Part shown: piece by piece, positions 1-8,950 of the stretch
Position numbering within the stretch: position 1 is the first letter of the stretch
How the letters are laid out: every line of letters begins with the position of its first letter
DNA from: Synechococcales cyanobacterium bin59.metabat.ball.084
GTDB taxonomy: Bacteria; Cyanobacteriota; Cyanobacteriia; Cyanobacteriales; Chamaesiphonaceae
Direction of reading: 5' to 3'
Length of the DNA stretch: 61,522 nt
NCBI GenBank assembly: GCA_013297675.1
Contig: JAAFHZ010000009.1
Coordinates: 1-61,522, forward strand
Program-made: the position numbers and the translations under genes
Notes under the pieces: generated by a model
Told to the model about the DNA's origin: nothing
Seen by the model: only the letters and a program-made list of their open reading frames with translations
Database searches by the model: none

Positions 1-1
1 G

Positions 2-613
2 ACCAACGCTCATTGTTTAATTGATAATAATACAGGCAAACCAGTTGTGGCTAAAAACTCTGACCTCAGCTCAGCACAATTAGTCTTTAAACCTAGTCTA
101 ATCAAAAATACCTCGATCGATAGAGCACGAGTGATCGATTATCAATATGGCACTACCGATCCACGCAAATCTGGTTCGACCGAAGACTGGGCAATCTTAA
201 AACTCGATAAACCTTTAGGTGATATCTATGGTTACTTAGGCTGGCGAGAGCTAGATCTTTCCCAAAAATCGGTGCTGAGTAAAATTCGCCAACGCCTGAC
301 ACTAGTAGGATACGCCGGAGATTATCCCAAACTGCAAGATGCCGCCGAGCTGGGCAAACCCGGTGAAACTGCTGGAATGCATCGCAAATGCAGTGTCGAG
401 GGTGTCGATCGGGGCTTAGTAACTCATCTCTGTGATAGCAATCCAGGAGCCTCTGGGGGGCCTATTTTTGCTTATTTTAGAGATATTAAAAGCTACTCGA
501 TCGTAGCACTCCACTCTTCTAGTTTCACTAATAGCAGCGGCAAAGTGCGCAATCGAGCAGTGCAAGTATCGCGCTGGGCAGCTCAAGCCAGTGCTCTCCG
601 GGGCAGTAAATGA
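2..613 (+). CDS. Trypsin-like serine protease, 5' end outside the window
   Basis: The open frame runs into the left edge, so only the C-terminal 203 residues are present. The catalytic triad of a trypsin/S1-type fold is readable: TNAHC (His codon at 11-13), then DWAILKL (Asp) and GASGGPIF (nucleophile Ser). The His motif lies upstream of the first in-frame start codon at 47, so that codon is not the true start. The protein is probably secreted or periplasmic, but the signal peptide would be outside the window. TNAHC replaces the usual TAAHC, which is a tolerated variation. The substrate is unknown. A second trypsin-like protein lies at 27935-29125. Confidence 0.8.
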   Translation, partial: TNAHCLIDNNTGKPVVAKNSDLSSAQLVFKPSLIKNTSIDRARVIDYQYGTTDPRKSGSTEDWAILKLDKPLGDIYGYLGWRELDLSQKSVLSKIRQRLTLVGYAGDYPKLQDAAELGKPGETAGMHRKCSVEGVDRGLVTHLCDSNPGASGGPIFAYFRDIKSYSIVALHSSSFTNSSGKVRNRAVQVSRWAAQASALRGSK

Positions 614-643
614 TGGCGGCTGAAGATTTATTGGCCTAATAGA

Positions 644-2215
644 TTATTTGGCAACAGATTTGAGATAAATAGCCAAATCAAAGCGGTTGGCCTGCTCACT
701 AACGGCATTACTCACTAGCCCGATCGAGTTAATCGCCTGCAAAATCGTCTGGGTATCTGCTGGGAATTTTTGTAGGGGCAAATTGCCATTGGTAGACATT
801 TTATTCACATCTATATAAACCTGAGCATCGATAGCTTTGCTGCCGCCGAAGGCGATCGGCGAGATTCCACCAGAAATTACTTTCCGAAAATCTGAGTGGT
901 TTTCTAGGGATTTATCTGGGCTGGGCAAAAATTGCTCAGTAATTGGCACCCCCAAAGTCAAAAACGCCACCTGATTGGGCAGCCAGCCATGAGTAGCCTG
1001 AGTCCCGCCGAGAGCCGCAGACCAACGGACGATCGACAAATCTTTTAGATTGGTCTTGTCTACTTTGAATTTATAGCGGTTCGCCATGGTTTGATCTAAA
1101 CTGCTCATGGTTTGATCAGTAGCCGCTGGATCGGTCGATCGAGAAAGCAACAGCACCGCACCGCCCACCGAGCCACTCTCGATCTGAGTTTGAGCCGCCG
1201 GAGTTTGGGGGACAATCGCCACCGCAAACTCACCGCTGCCCCAAGATAGAACATCGCTATTCAAATCTAATCCTGTACTAGATTTCAGACTGTCTTGCAA
1301 TACCTGAGGCTGAATCGGAGCTGCTGGATTATTGGCTGCCAACGATAAATATTCTGCCCACAGTTGGCCTAAACTACTGCCAGATAACATTAACATCGTG
1401 CGATCGGGTAATTGGGCAGCGAATCCGGGGCTGTTTTTACTGGGAGTTAATTTTTTATTGCTCCACACTACCCCTTTCGCAGCCAGCACCTGATCTTTGA
1501 TGGAGATATTCATGAGCATGGCTTGAGAAGTGAGTTTAGCCTTGCTTTTGCTCCCCAGCACCTCCGGTAGATTGACGTAAATCTGGGCGATTGAGTCACT
1601 CCCAGTGATAGCCTGATTCATCTGAGCATAGGCAGTCACAAATGCTAAATTTTGTCTTTTTGGGGCACTAATAACTTGCTCGATTATCCTCTTGCTGCCG
1701 ATCGCTAAAAATTTCTCATCCTTGTAGGCAATCACCGCGCGGGATGCTGTGGCCGTTTCCCAAATGGTCACTCCCTGATATTGCCGTTGGCTACCTGGCT
1801 GGGCTGGCAGCTCATTCCGAATTGCCAATAAAGTCAAATGATCGCCCGTTGCTAGCTGTGCCCAGTAAATTTCTTTGCCCAACCATGGCGGAATGCTTTT
1901 GAGTAAATCGGTGCTGCCCAAAGTTTCTTGAGACCATTTGGCTAACTCGCGCTCTAGGATCGATCGACTGGCCGGAGTCCCCATCTCTCTTAGTCGCAAC
2001 CAGTCTGATCGATCGATCGATATTTGGGCTGCCAGAATGGTATTGGCTGGCAGTAGGTTCATGCCGTTTAGCTTGCTCACAGTTGGAGTCATAGCCACAT
2101 AACCACCTGCTACCGTGGCAACAACGGCGATCGGGGCAATAAATAGCCACCAAGGACGGCGGCGTTGAGGTTGGGGATGAAAGGGGGTCAAAGCCCCAGA
2201 AATTGGCTCTTGCAT
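644..2215 (-). CDS. DUF3352 domain-containing membrane-anchored protein
   Basis: This 523-residue protein has a short basic, proline-rich N-terminus, one membrane segment (about residues 24-43) and a long extracytoplasmic region. The start of that region (NLLPANTILAAQISID) and the overall layout match the cyanobacterial DUF3352 family. I know no biochemical function for the family. A single N-terminal anchor suggests a periplasmic or thylakoid-lumen domain. It is convergent with the upstream protease gene and lies 63 bp beyond the 5' end of the TVP38-type gene on the same strand. The ATG at 2215 is the natural start. Confidence 0.75.
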   Translation of the reverse strand: MQEPISGALTPFHPQPQRRRPWWLFIAPIAVVATVAGGYVAMTPTVSKLNGMNLLPANTILAAQISIDRSDWLRLREMGTPASRSILERELAKWSQETLGSTDLLKSIPPWLGKEIYWAQLATGDHLTLLAIRNELPAQPGSQRQYQGVTIWETATASRAVIAYKDEKFLAIGSKRIIEQVISAPKRQNLAFVTAYAQMNQAITGSDSIAQIYVNLPEVLGSKSKAKLTSQAMLMNISIKDQVLAAKGVVWSNKKLTPSKNSPGFAAQLPDRTMLMLSGSSLGQLWAEYLSLAANNPAAPIQPQVLQDSLKSSTGLDLNSDVLSWGSGEFAVAIVPQTPAAQTQIESGSVGGAVLLLSRSTDPAATDQTMSSLDQTMANRYKFKVDKTNLKDLSIVRWSAALGGTQATHGWLPNQVAFLTLGVPITEQFLPSPDKSLENHSDFRKVISGGISPIAFGGSKAIDAQVYIDVNKMSTNGNLPLQKFPADTQTILQAINSIGLVSNAVSEQANRFDLAIYLKSVAK

Positions 2216-2278
2216 AAGCCAATATCCTACTAGACTTCTTGGCCGTTTTAATCGCCCAATATTATCTAAGTCGATGTA

Positions 2279-2920
2279 CTATTTTGATCTCCTGCGTCGA
2301 TACCAGGTTGCCCCAGCCACCAAAAAAGCGATCAAAGTGGAAGCAATAGTCAAATGCCACAGGTCGCCCCGCCGCAGATCAGTCAGACCCTCACCCATCA
2401 AAATAAACGGCAGCAATCCCGGCGTAGTGCCAATCACTGTTCCTAAGAAATAATCCTTAAATTTTACTCCACTCACCCCTGCCCCAAAATTCACCAAGCC
2501 ATAGGGCAACAGCGGCAATAAGCGCAGGGCAATCATATAAAACAAGCCACCTTCAGCAATTTCTTGATCGAGCTGCTGCCAGCGACTACTAAACCGCTGC
2601 TGGATAAAATTGCGCCCCAAAGTGCGACTAAACCAAAAGCAGAGTATGGCGGCCAAGATTGCTCCGATCGTTGTCCAGAGCGTACCCCAATACACTCCAA
2701 ATACCGCCCCGCCCACTAAGTTTAAGGGAGTAGAAGGCAGCAAAAAGAACGTAGCGACCATGTAGATCAGCACATAGAGCAAAGGTGCCCACCAGCCATG
2801 TTGAGACAGCCACTGAGCCAGAGTATATCGATCGATGCCACCTAACCAATAGGCGGCTGCAATCGTTAATCCTAAACAGACCAACGTTAATCCCAAAACT
2901 AGCGTCCTGGCCTTCAACAC
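2279..2920 (-). CDS. TVP38/TMEM64 (VTT/DedA-like) family membrane protein
   Basis: A 213-residue integral membrane protein with several hydrophobic segments. It has the family's conserved core: a re-entrant-like stretch FLLPSTPLNLVGGAVFG and the later LRLLPLLPYGLVNFGAG. TVP38/TMEM64 proteins belong to the VTT (DedA-related) superfamily, some members of which scramble or transport lipids. The role here is not known. The start codon is GTG. Only 2 bp separate it from the stop of the upstream kinase gene, so the two are probably cotranscribed. Confidence 0.85.
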   Translation of the reverse strand: MLKARTLVLGLTLVCLGLTIAAAYWLGGIDRYTLAQWLSQHGWWAPLLYVLIYMVATFFLLPSTPLNLVGGAVFGVYWGTLWTTIGAILAAILCFWFSRTLGRNFIQQRFSSRWQQLDQEIAEGGLFYMIALRLLPLLPYGLVNFGAGVSGVKFKDYFLGTVIGTTPGLLPFILMGEGLTDLRRGDLWHLTIASTLIAFLVAGATWYRRRRSK

Positions 2921-2922
2921 GA

Positions 2923-4536
2923 TTACTTATTCGGACTGTTAGGAGGAATAGTGCTACTAGGTACAAGAGGGGTGGGCGCGGACACCGGACTAATGGTTGC
3001 TGCCGGATTAGGGATGGCACCAGAAAAGGGAACTTGAGGCGCTACATTCAAAGTTAAGGTGTAAGCACCAGCAGGCATACTATCTGGCAGCATTACTTTC
3101 ACTGTGTAGTCACCAGATATTAAAAGAGTGCCATTCCAATCCACAACTTCAGTGGCGCGAAAATCGACTGGTTGACCGTTGGGAGCCACAATGCTCATCT
3201 TCATCCCACCATTGACATTAGCGACCAAGGTTTGATTTTGCTGCAAACCAGTCAACTGATAGACCATCACCTGATTCGTTTGCAGCGTGCCCTGGCGAAC
3301 TAAGGGCTGTCCAGGAATAAGTGTGACCTGCTCAGCAGCAAGAACTTGAGGTACCCCAGGAGTCGCGGGTGGAGCGGCTTGTCCGGGAGCTGGTTTATCT
3401 GGGACAGGAGTTGCTCCACTAACGATCGGTGGGTTTGAAGGCTTCGGCGGAGTTGCAGGAACATCACTGAACATCATCTTGAGCAAAACAAAGGGAATCA
3501 AAGCCACTAAACCACCAGCCCCGGCCAAAATCCAAGGACTGTTTAAAATAGGACTGCGCTGGCGCTGCTTGGGAGCATAGGTCGTATAGCGATTAGGTGC
3601 TTGGCCACTGTTGCCAGTAATGCCGCTGCCTGGAGAATTTGGGGCATCTAACGCTGCAATCAGTTCAGGATTATCACCACCAGCTACCAACTCAGCTACC
3701 GATCGCAGTGCTTGAGCAACCTCTTTGGCCGATTGGTAGCGGGCAGCGGGACGATAACTCATCATCCGCATCAGCACCTTGGCAAACCACGGGCTGATTG
3801 TAGGTAGCCATTGCTGCCATTTCCAGCTCATGCTAGATTTGTCAATGAGGCTTTCGGGCTTGCGACCGGTCATCATTACTACGGTGGTTACGGCTAAGGC
3901 ATACAAGTCGCTGTTGGCATAAGCTTCACCAGTTTGCAACTGCTCATTAGGGGCATAGCCCGCCTTACCAACAGTAGTACCTTGTTCCCCTACTTCGCCT
4001 TCGGCCTCTAGGTTGGTAACTCCGGCTTTCACCACGCCAAAGTCAATGAGTACAGGTAATTGGTCGCTTTCGCGGCAAATAATATTGTCAGGAGAAATAT
4101 CCCGGTGAATGATGCCCTGAGCGTGGATATTTTCGAGTACAGGCAACATGTTTTGCAAGAAAGTAATGGCTTCTTGTTCAGTAAAGGTGCGTGATTCCCG
4201 AATTCTTTCGCCCAAAATTTTGGCATAGGTCTTGCCTGCCGCATATTCTTGAATCAAAAATAGCCGTTTCGCTTCTTCAAAGTTGGCGCGAAAACGGGGA
4301 ATTTGGGGATGATTAATTGCATATAAGGCTTGGGCTTCCCGCTTAAAAAGTTCGCGGGCTTTGCGCAGAGAATCGCGCCCTCGTTCGTTAGGAGTAAATT
4401 CTTTTAAGACACAAGGTTCATCGAAACAAGCTGTATCCTGTGCCAGGTAGGTACGACCAAATCCGCCTTGACCGAGGATCTTGGTCACTCGGTAACGCTT
4501 TTGGAGCATCGTTCCTAAAGGAATGGGTGGTTGCAT
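2923..4536 (-). CDS. Ser/Thr protein kinase with C-terminal extracytoplasmic PPC-like domain
   Basis: The N-terminal Hanks-type kinase domain has the glycine loop GQGGFG, the lysine in VLKEF, the catalytic HRDISPDN and the DFG motif. A membrane segment follows the kinase (about residues 330-357). Next comes a proline-rich linker, then a roughly 90-residue beta-type domain resembling a bacterial pre-peptidase C-terminal (PPC) sensor domain. The architecture implies a receptor kinase with its catalytic part in the cytoplasm. An in-frame TTG start exists at 4557, but the ATG at 4536 puts the kinase domain at the usual distance and is preferred. It forms an apparent two-gene unit with the TVP38-type gene. 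Confidence 0.85.
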   Translation of the reverse strand: MQPPIPLGTMLQKRYRVTKILGQGGFGRTYLAQDTACFDEPCVLKEFTPNERGRDSLRKARELFKREAQALYAINHPQIPRFRANFEEAKRLFLIQEYAAGKTYAKILGERIRESRTFTEQEAITFLQNMLPVLENIHAQGIIHRDISPDNIICRESDQLPVLIDFGVVKAGVTNLEAEGEVGEQGTTVGKAGYAPNEQLQTGEAYANSDLYALAVTTVVMMTGRKPESLIDKSSMSWKWQQWLPTISPWFAKVLMRMMSYRPAARYQSAKEVAQALRSVAELVAGGDNPELIAALDAPNSPGSGITGNSGQAPNRYTTYAPKQRQRSPILNSPWILAGAGGLVALIPFVLLKMMFSDVPATPPKPSNPPIVSGATPVPDKPAPGQAAPPATPGVPQVLAAEQVTLIPGQPLVRQGTLQTNQVMVYQLTGLQQNQTLVANVNGGMKMSIVAPNGQPVDFRATEVVDWNGTLLISGDYTVKVMLPDSMPAGAYTLTLNVAPQVPFSGAIPNPAATISPVSAPTPLVPSSTIPPNSPNK

Positions 4537-4825
4537 AGCTGAATCGATCGCCCTCAATAAGGGAAAAACATCACTGAAAGATACACCGATAATCTTAGAC
4601 TAACCGAGCTGCATAAATTGTTCTAGTGGTAAGATACCAAGAAAAGGTTGGGGTATCCAACATTGGCAAAAACACTCTAAGTTTCTATTCTAGCGGTTGC
4701 AGTCATTGATTTCTCTCCAGTATCATACCCATAGATTCCACCTTAATTAGTAACTGCCCAAATCATCAGCATTTTGAACTAGCCGCAAATTCTCCATTCC
4801 ACAGACTTTTATGCCTATTTTGCCC

Positions 4826-5500
4826 ATGCGCATTTTGTTAGTAGATGACGAGGAAGAATTAACTAATCCTCTCAGCCATCTGCTGCACCAAGAAGGCTAC
4901 CAAGTTGATGTAGCTGCTGATGGTCTTAGGGGCGTATCGCTGGCGATCGAGCATGTTTATGACCTGTATATTTTAGATTGGGTGCTGCCCGGTAAAAATG
5001 GCATCGAGATTTGCCGCAGTTTGCGATCGACCGGCAATAATAAGCCAGTATTGTTCCTAACGGCTCAAGATACCCTCGATGACCGAGTACAGGGTCTAGA
5101 TGCCGGTGCCGATGATTATTTAGTGAAGCCTTTTGAGCTGCGAGAGCTGTTGGCCAGAATTCGTGCTTTGCTGCGGCGGGGGAGCGAGCTAATTAGCCGC
5201 AAACTCACCGCCGCTGATATTTCCTTAGATCTCGATAGCCAATTGGTCTATCGAGCGGGCAAGACGATCGAGTTATCCGAAAAAGAAGCCCAGCTTTTGG
5301 CCTATTTAATGGTCAACGCCGGTCATTTGGTCACTCATCAGCAAATCCATGATCATCTTTGGGGTGACAGCAGCGAAACGCCCAGCAGTAACGTTTTGGC
5401 GGCATTAATGCGGCTATTACGGCGCAAGCTGTCGATCGACGGAATGCCCGAATTGATTTATACGGTCTATGGCAAAGGCTACCAAATTGGTAGCCCTTAA
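4826..5500 (+). CDS. rppA: OmpR-family response regulator, RppA-like
   Basis: The receiver domain starts MRILLVDDEEEL, with the phospho-acceptor Asp in LYILDWVLPGK and the conserved Lys in YLVKPF. It is followed by an OmpR/PhoB winged-helix DNA-binding domain (about residues 130-224, ending VYGKGYQIG). The receiver closely matches cyanobacterial RppA: the stretch from LDDRVQGLDAGADDYLVK through ELLARIRALLRR is characteristic. RppA works with the sensor kinase RppB in redox or metal signalling in Synechocystis. No kinase gene is adjacent here. An alternative ATG lies at 4811, but the family begins at MRILL. Confidence 0.75.
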   Translation: MRILLVDDEEELTNPLSHLLHQEGYQVDVAADGLRGVSLAIEHVYDLYILDWVLPGKNGIEICRSLRSTGNNKPVLFLTAQDTLDDRVQGLDAGADDYLVKPFELRELLARIRALLRRGSELISRKLTAADISLDLDSQLVYRAGKTIELSEKEAQLLAYLMVNAGHLVTHQQIHDHLWGDSSETPSSNVLAALMRLLRRKLSIDGMPELIYTVYGKGYQIGSP

Positions 5501-5526
5501 TTACTCGCTAAAACGACTGGTGAATT

Positions 5527-6870
5527 TTAGCCAATAGCTCGATCGATCACCCATTGCTGGATGCCATTAGCTAAAACCTTGGCTAATCGCTGCTGAGTTG
5601 CAGGCTGCGCCAGATCAAAGACTTCTTCGGGGGAGGTCATAAAACCCACTTCTAGTAATACCGCTGGTGCAAACGTAGGACGAGCCACCGCAAAGCTTCT
5701 TTCGATTACACCGTTGTTATTCAAAATTGGGCGTTGGCCTACGCGGGCAAAATAGTTTAAGACGCTAGCGGCTAGGTTTTGAGACTGGGGATGATACCAA
5801 TAAATCGAAGTACCTCTGGCTTCTCGATCGGAGGAGTTATGGTGAATGGAAATCGAGAGAGCTGGCGCTGTTTGGTTAATGATGACCTGCCGATCGTCTA
5901 AAGATGGGTTCAGATCTGTGCTGCGGGTCATGGTGACAATTGCACCGCGTTTTTGTAGTTCTTTTTGTAGTTCTATCGATAGCTGAAGGTTTAAGACCTT
6001 TTCCATGTAGGTAGTGCCTTTGGCAGTACCCAATGCCCCAGAATCTTCTTTGCCGTGGCCGGGGTCTACGACAATTTTGATGCCTTTGAGAGGTTGAGAA
6101 ATATTCGAGATAATTTTGGGCGGCTGACGCAGAGTGAGCACCAAGGTATTGCTGTCATAGCGTAATCTATAACCCCATTGCTGCTTAGGTTTGAGTTGGA
6201 AGTTGAAACGGATGGCATCATTGCCGACTTTTTGCCAAGTGGCGCGATCGACCACTGGGTTAGTAAATTTGACGGTATTAGCCCATTTTTGAACTCTGTT
6301 GTTTTCAGTAAGAGTTGGAATGGTGCTGCTGGTGTTATGCAGAGTGAGGCTAAATGATCGATCGGCTTGGGCTACTTGGATGGGTACAGCGCTGCTGAGA
6401 GGAAACAAGATTTCGGTGGCTTCGGCTACTGCTCTAGTGCTGACATTGGTAAGCTGGGCGTTGGCTAAGGCCGGATTGTTCGCCAAGATTAATTCGGAAG
6501 ACTCGATCCAGGCTCCGTAGTCTAGCTGTGACCAAGCCACTGACTGACGCGATTTATTTGGGCCTGCGGCGGTGGCAACGACCCGAGCCTTGGTGCCTTT
6601 GGGTAAAGGGGTCAGCCTTGCACAGTCATCATCGGGGCCAAGTCTGGTAACACCGGCATCTTTGATTACTTGGTATACAGGAAAGCTAGATTTGTTGCTG
6701 ATAGCTGGCTGCACCAATCCGGTAGCGCAGACATTAACGGGAGTATTGGTTTCGACTGGTGGGGCTTGAGCAGCAGCCCCAGACCATAAACCCACTGCCC
6801 AGTAGGTGGCAGCAAATAGCCCAATTAGTATTGTCCAAGGTTTCCGGCGGCCAAAGATCGATCGATGCAT
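5527..6870 (-). CDS. N-acetylmuramoyl-L-alanine amidase (Amidase_3, AmiC type)
   Basis: A 447-residue exported enzyme with an N-terminal hydrophobic signal/anchor (about residues 13-34). A central beta-rich region resembles SH3/AMIN-type cell-wall targeting modules. The C-terminal Amidase_3 domain (about residues 265-440) shows the zinc and catalytic residues in VVDPGHGKEDSG, YMEKVLN, SISIHHNSS and LLEVGFMT. It cleaves the amide bond between muramic acid and the stem peptide, probably during cell separation or peptidoglycan remodelling. It is convergent with rppA. A second, Amidase_2-type amidase lies at 37652-38443. Confidence 0.9.
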   Translation of the reverse strand: MHRSIFGRRKPWTILIGLFAATYWAVGLWSGAAAQAPPVETNTPVNVCATGLVQPAISNKSSFPVYQVIKDAGVTRLGPDDDCARLTPLPKGTKARVVATAAGPNKSRQSVAWSQLDYGAWIESSELILANNPALANAQLTNVSTRAVAEATEILFPLSSAVPIQVAQADRSFSLTLHNTSSTIPTLTENNRVQKWANTVKFTNPVVDRATWQKVGNDAIRFNFQLKPKQQWGYRLRYDSNTLVLTLRQPPKIISNISQPLKGIKIVVDPGHGKEDSGALGTAKGTTYMEKVLNLQLSIELQKELQKRGAIVTMTRSTDLNPSLDDRQVIINQTAPALSISIHHNSSDREARGTSIYWYHPQSQNLAASVLNYFARVGQRPILNNNGVIERSFAVARPTFAPAVLLEVGFMTSPEEVFDLAQPATQQRLAKVLANGIQQWVIDRAIG

Positions 6871-6960
6871 ATAAAAATTTTGTTTTAGATGAGTAGTGAA
6901 TATACTAGAACCAGCCGACTCTGTTAAGCAATGTCACTAATATGACTATGGGCATATCTC

Positions 6961-6990
6961 ACAAAAAAAATCAGAGTAATCACTCTGATT
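6961..6990 (-). terminator. Rho-independent terminator for thrC-moaD
   Basis: A perfect 9-bp stem (AATCAGAGT / ACTCTGATT, loop AATC) lies 39 bp beyond the stop of the MoaD-like gene. On the minus strand it is followed by a run of T (the A-run at 6963-6970). This fits an intrinsic terminator for the thrC-moaD transcript. Confidence 0.8.
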
Positions 6991-7028
6991 TGGTCGGTTA
7001 TACAATCTTTTTCTTTTCACTAGTAGCC

Positions 7029-7304
7029 TTAGCCACCGGCCACTGCGGGCACAATGCTAACCTTATCGCCATCAGCTAAAGCGGTTGCGGTACCTTCTAA
7101 GAAGCGAATATCTTCGTCGTTTACATATAGGTTCAAAAAGCGCCGGGGCTGGCCACTATCGTCACATAGTCTGGCTTTAATGCCGGGGCATTTTACTTCT
7201 AATTGTTCGAGTAATTCAGCGACGCTGTTGCCATCACAATCGATCGTGGGCTGATTGTTGGTAAAAGGTTGCAGAGTGGTAGGGACTAAAATTTTAACGG
7301 ACAT
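7029..7304 (-). CDS. MoaD/ThiS-family ubiquitin-like sulfur-carrier protein
   Basis: A 91-residue protein starting [14 protein letters not shown] and ending [13 protein letters not shown]. It has the beta-grasp size and the C-terminal Gly-Gly that members of this family adenylate and thiocarboxylate. The open frame extends upstream to 7469, but that extension overlaps thrC and has no homologous look, so the ATG at 7304 is chosen. It lies 79 bp downstream of thrC on the same strand and ends before a good terminator, so the two are probably cotranscribed. The acceptor pathway (molybdopterin, thiamin, or sulfur transfer to an amino acid) cannot be told from sequence alone. Confidence 0.85.
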   Translation of the reverse strand: MSVKILVPTTLQPFTNNQPTIDCDGNSVAELLEQLEVKCPGIKARLCDDSGQPRRFLNLYVNDEDIRFLEGTATALADGDKVSIVPAVAGG

Positions 7305-7383
7305 GAATTGATTATTCCAAAAAACATTATTGAGGTTAGGGTTGATATTGCGGTGATGCCGTAGCCTGTGGCCATGACCAAGA

Positions 7384-8673
7384 TTACACCAGAACTTGCT
7401 GCCAATCCAAGCGATCGAGAGTTTGAGACCGCTCCCATGCCCGCTCGAAGCTTTCCAGGTTGGCTTCAATTGTCAGCGGTTCGCCCACATAGCCTTGGAT
7501 CGCTTCTTGGGTCTTCAGACCGTTGCCGGTAATGTACACCACAGTTTTTTCATCAGGGTTAATCTGACCAGATTCAGCCAGCTTTTTCAAGACGGCTACG
7601 GTAGTTCCACCAGCAGTTTCGGTAAAGATACCTTCGGTTTCGGCCAAAAGCTTCATGCCTTCAATAATTTCGGCATCGGTGACAGAAGTAATCGTGCCGT
7701 TGGTTTTTCTGGCTACTTCTAAAGCGTAGATGGCATCGGCGGGGTTGCCAATGGCCAAAGATTTGGCGATCGTGTTGGGCTTCACTGGCACGACAAAATC
7801 ACGACCGTCTTCAAATGCTTTGGCGATCGGTGAGCAGCCTTCAGCCTGAGCGCCGCTAAAGCGGACATCTTTGGCATCGACCAAACCGAGTTTGACGAAT
7901 TCTTGGAAACCTTTGTGAATCTTGGTAAATAAAGATCCAGAAGCCAAAGGAGCAACGATGTGATCAGGTAGTTCCCAGCCAAGCTGTTCGGCTACTTCGT
8001 AACCTAGAGTCTTGGAACCTTCGGAGTAGTAAGGGCGAAGGTTGATGTTTACGAAGCCCCAGCCGTGGGTGTTGGCTACTTCACAGCAGAGACGGTTAAC
8101 TTGGTCGTAGTTACCTTCTACAGCCATTACTTTGGGTCCGTAGATTACTGTTCCCAACACTTTACCGGCTTCTAAGTCCGAAGGAATGAATACGCAGCAG
8201 TCCAAACCGGCATAGGCAGCGATCGCGGCGGTAGAGTTGGCCAAGTTGCCGGTGCTGGCGCAAGAAACCGTAGAGAAACCAAATTCACGAGCCTTAGAAA
8301 GGGCGATCGAAACCACCCGGTCTTTAAAGCTCAAAGTGGGCATGTTCACTGCGTCGTTTTTGATGTAGAGGTTCTTCAAGCCGAGGCGACGCGCCAAGCG
8401 GTTAGATTTTAATAAGGGAGTCATGCCAGTGCCCACATCGATCGGGTCTTTGGCAACGGGCAATAAGTCTTTGTAGCGCCAGATGGAGTTCGGACCAGAC
8501 TGGATGCGCTCACGGGTCACAAAGGTCTTTAAATATTCGTAATCGTATTGGACTTCCAATGGCCCAAAGCAAAATTCACAGATATGCACGGGTTTGAGTT
8601 CGTACTCGGCACCACATTCTTTACAGGCTAGTCCTTTAGCGGCGGTGGTGGTAGAAAGAGTTGCTTGGGTCAT
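7384..8673 (-). CDS. thrC: Threonine synthase
   Basis: A 429-residue PLP enzyme converting O-phosphohomoserine to threonine. The PLP-binding lysine motif LSFKDR (in [12 protein letters not shown]) and the glycine-rich phosphate loop ([10 protein letters not shown], later TAGGTT) are present. The N-terminus has four cysteines in two CxxC pairs (CKEC, CEFC), typical of the long cyanobacterial threonine synthases. The length is as expected and the ATG at 8673 gives a family-like N-terminus. The downstream MoaD-like gene is a recurrent neighbour type, but whether the two proteins cooperate is inference. Confidence 0.92.
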   Translation of the reverse strand: MTQATLSTTTAAKGLACKECGAEYELKPVHICEFCFGPLEVQYDYEYLKTFVTRERIQSGPNSIWRYKDLLPVAKDPIDVGTGMTPLLKSNRLARRLGLKNLYIKNDAVNMPTLSFKDRVVSIALSKAREFGFSTVSCASTGNLANSTAAIAAYAGLDCCVFIPSDLEAGKVLGTVIYGPKVMAVEGNYDQVNRLCCEVANTHGWGFVNINLRPYYSEGSKTLGYEVAEQLGWELPDHIVAPLASGSLFTKIHKGFQEFVKLGLVDAKDVRFSGAQAEGCSPIAKAFEDGRDFVVPVKPNTIAKSLAIGNPADAIYALEVARKTNGTITSVTDAEIIEGMKLLAETEGIFTETAGGTTVAVLKKLAESGQINPDEKTVVYITGNGLKTQEAIQGYVGEPLTIEANLESFERAWERSQTLDRLDWQQVLV

Positions 8674-8756
8674 GGATATTATGTCTCTGGGTGAAATTTG
8701 GAAGATTGTTTATTTGTTGAACACATAGTAATTGCGCGGGTTTGAAACTGTCAACC

Positions 8757-8781
8757 AATCCCGACTAAAAGAGTCGGGATT
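8757..8781. repeat. Perfect inverted repeat resembling an isolated IS200/IS605 end
   Basis: A perfect 10-bp stem AATCCCGACT / AGTCGGGATT with loop AAAAG. The IS200/IS605 element just downstream ends in a similar hairpin (CCGTCC, loop TAAAA, GGACGG, followed by GATT). The shared features are the A-rich loop, the sequence between it and the stem, and the trailing GGGATT. This suggests a solo end or excision scar of a related element. Alternatively it is a regulatory hairpin between the divergent thrC and cupin genes. Confidence 0.5.
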
Positions 8782-8853
8782 AAAGTGTTTACGATGGGCA
8801 GCAAGTTCTTTGCTATCCTTGATCCCGCACCTAATCGATGGGATAAAATAGCG

Positions 8854-8945
8854 ATGGCTCCAGATTTACCGATTCCGACTGTGGCAGCGCAAGAATTAAT
8901 CCAGGCGCTGGGTTTGCAGGCTCATCCTGAAGGAGGCTTTTTTGA
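8854..8945 (+). pseudogene. DUF985 cupin gene, 5' part, split by an IS200/IS605 insertion
   Basis: From the ATG at 8854 the frame encodes PDLPIPTVAAQELIQALGL and then HPEGGFF, the signature start of the DUF985 cupin family. Homology stops at about 8945, where the IS begins. The remaining part resumes at about 10620. The translated tail beyond GGFF comes from the IS end and stops at 8971. Confidence 0.8.
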
Positions 8946-8950
8946 AATAC

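Noticed and set aside
1812-2222. Alternative minus-strand frame inside the DUF3352 gene
   Set aside because: It is a shadow of the real gene in another frame, with no domain.
7305-7469. N-terminal extension of the MoaD-like protein
   Set aside because: It overlaps the thrC 3' end and has no family similarity; the ATG at 7304 gives a normal protein.
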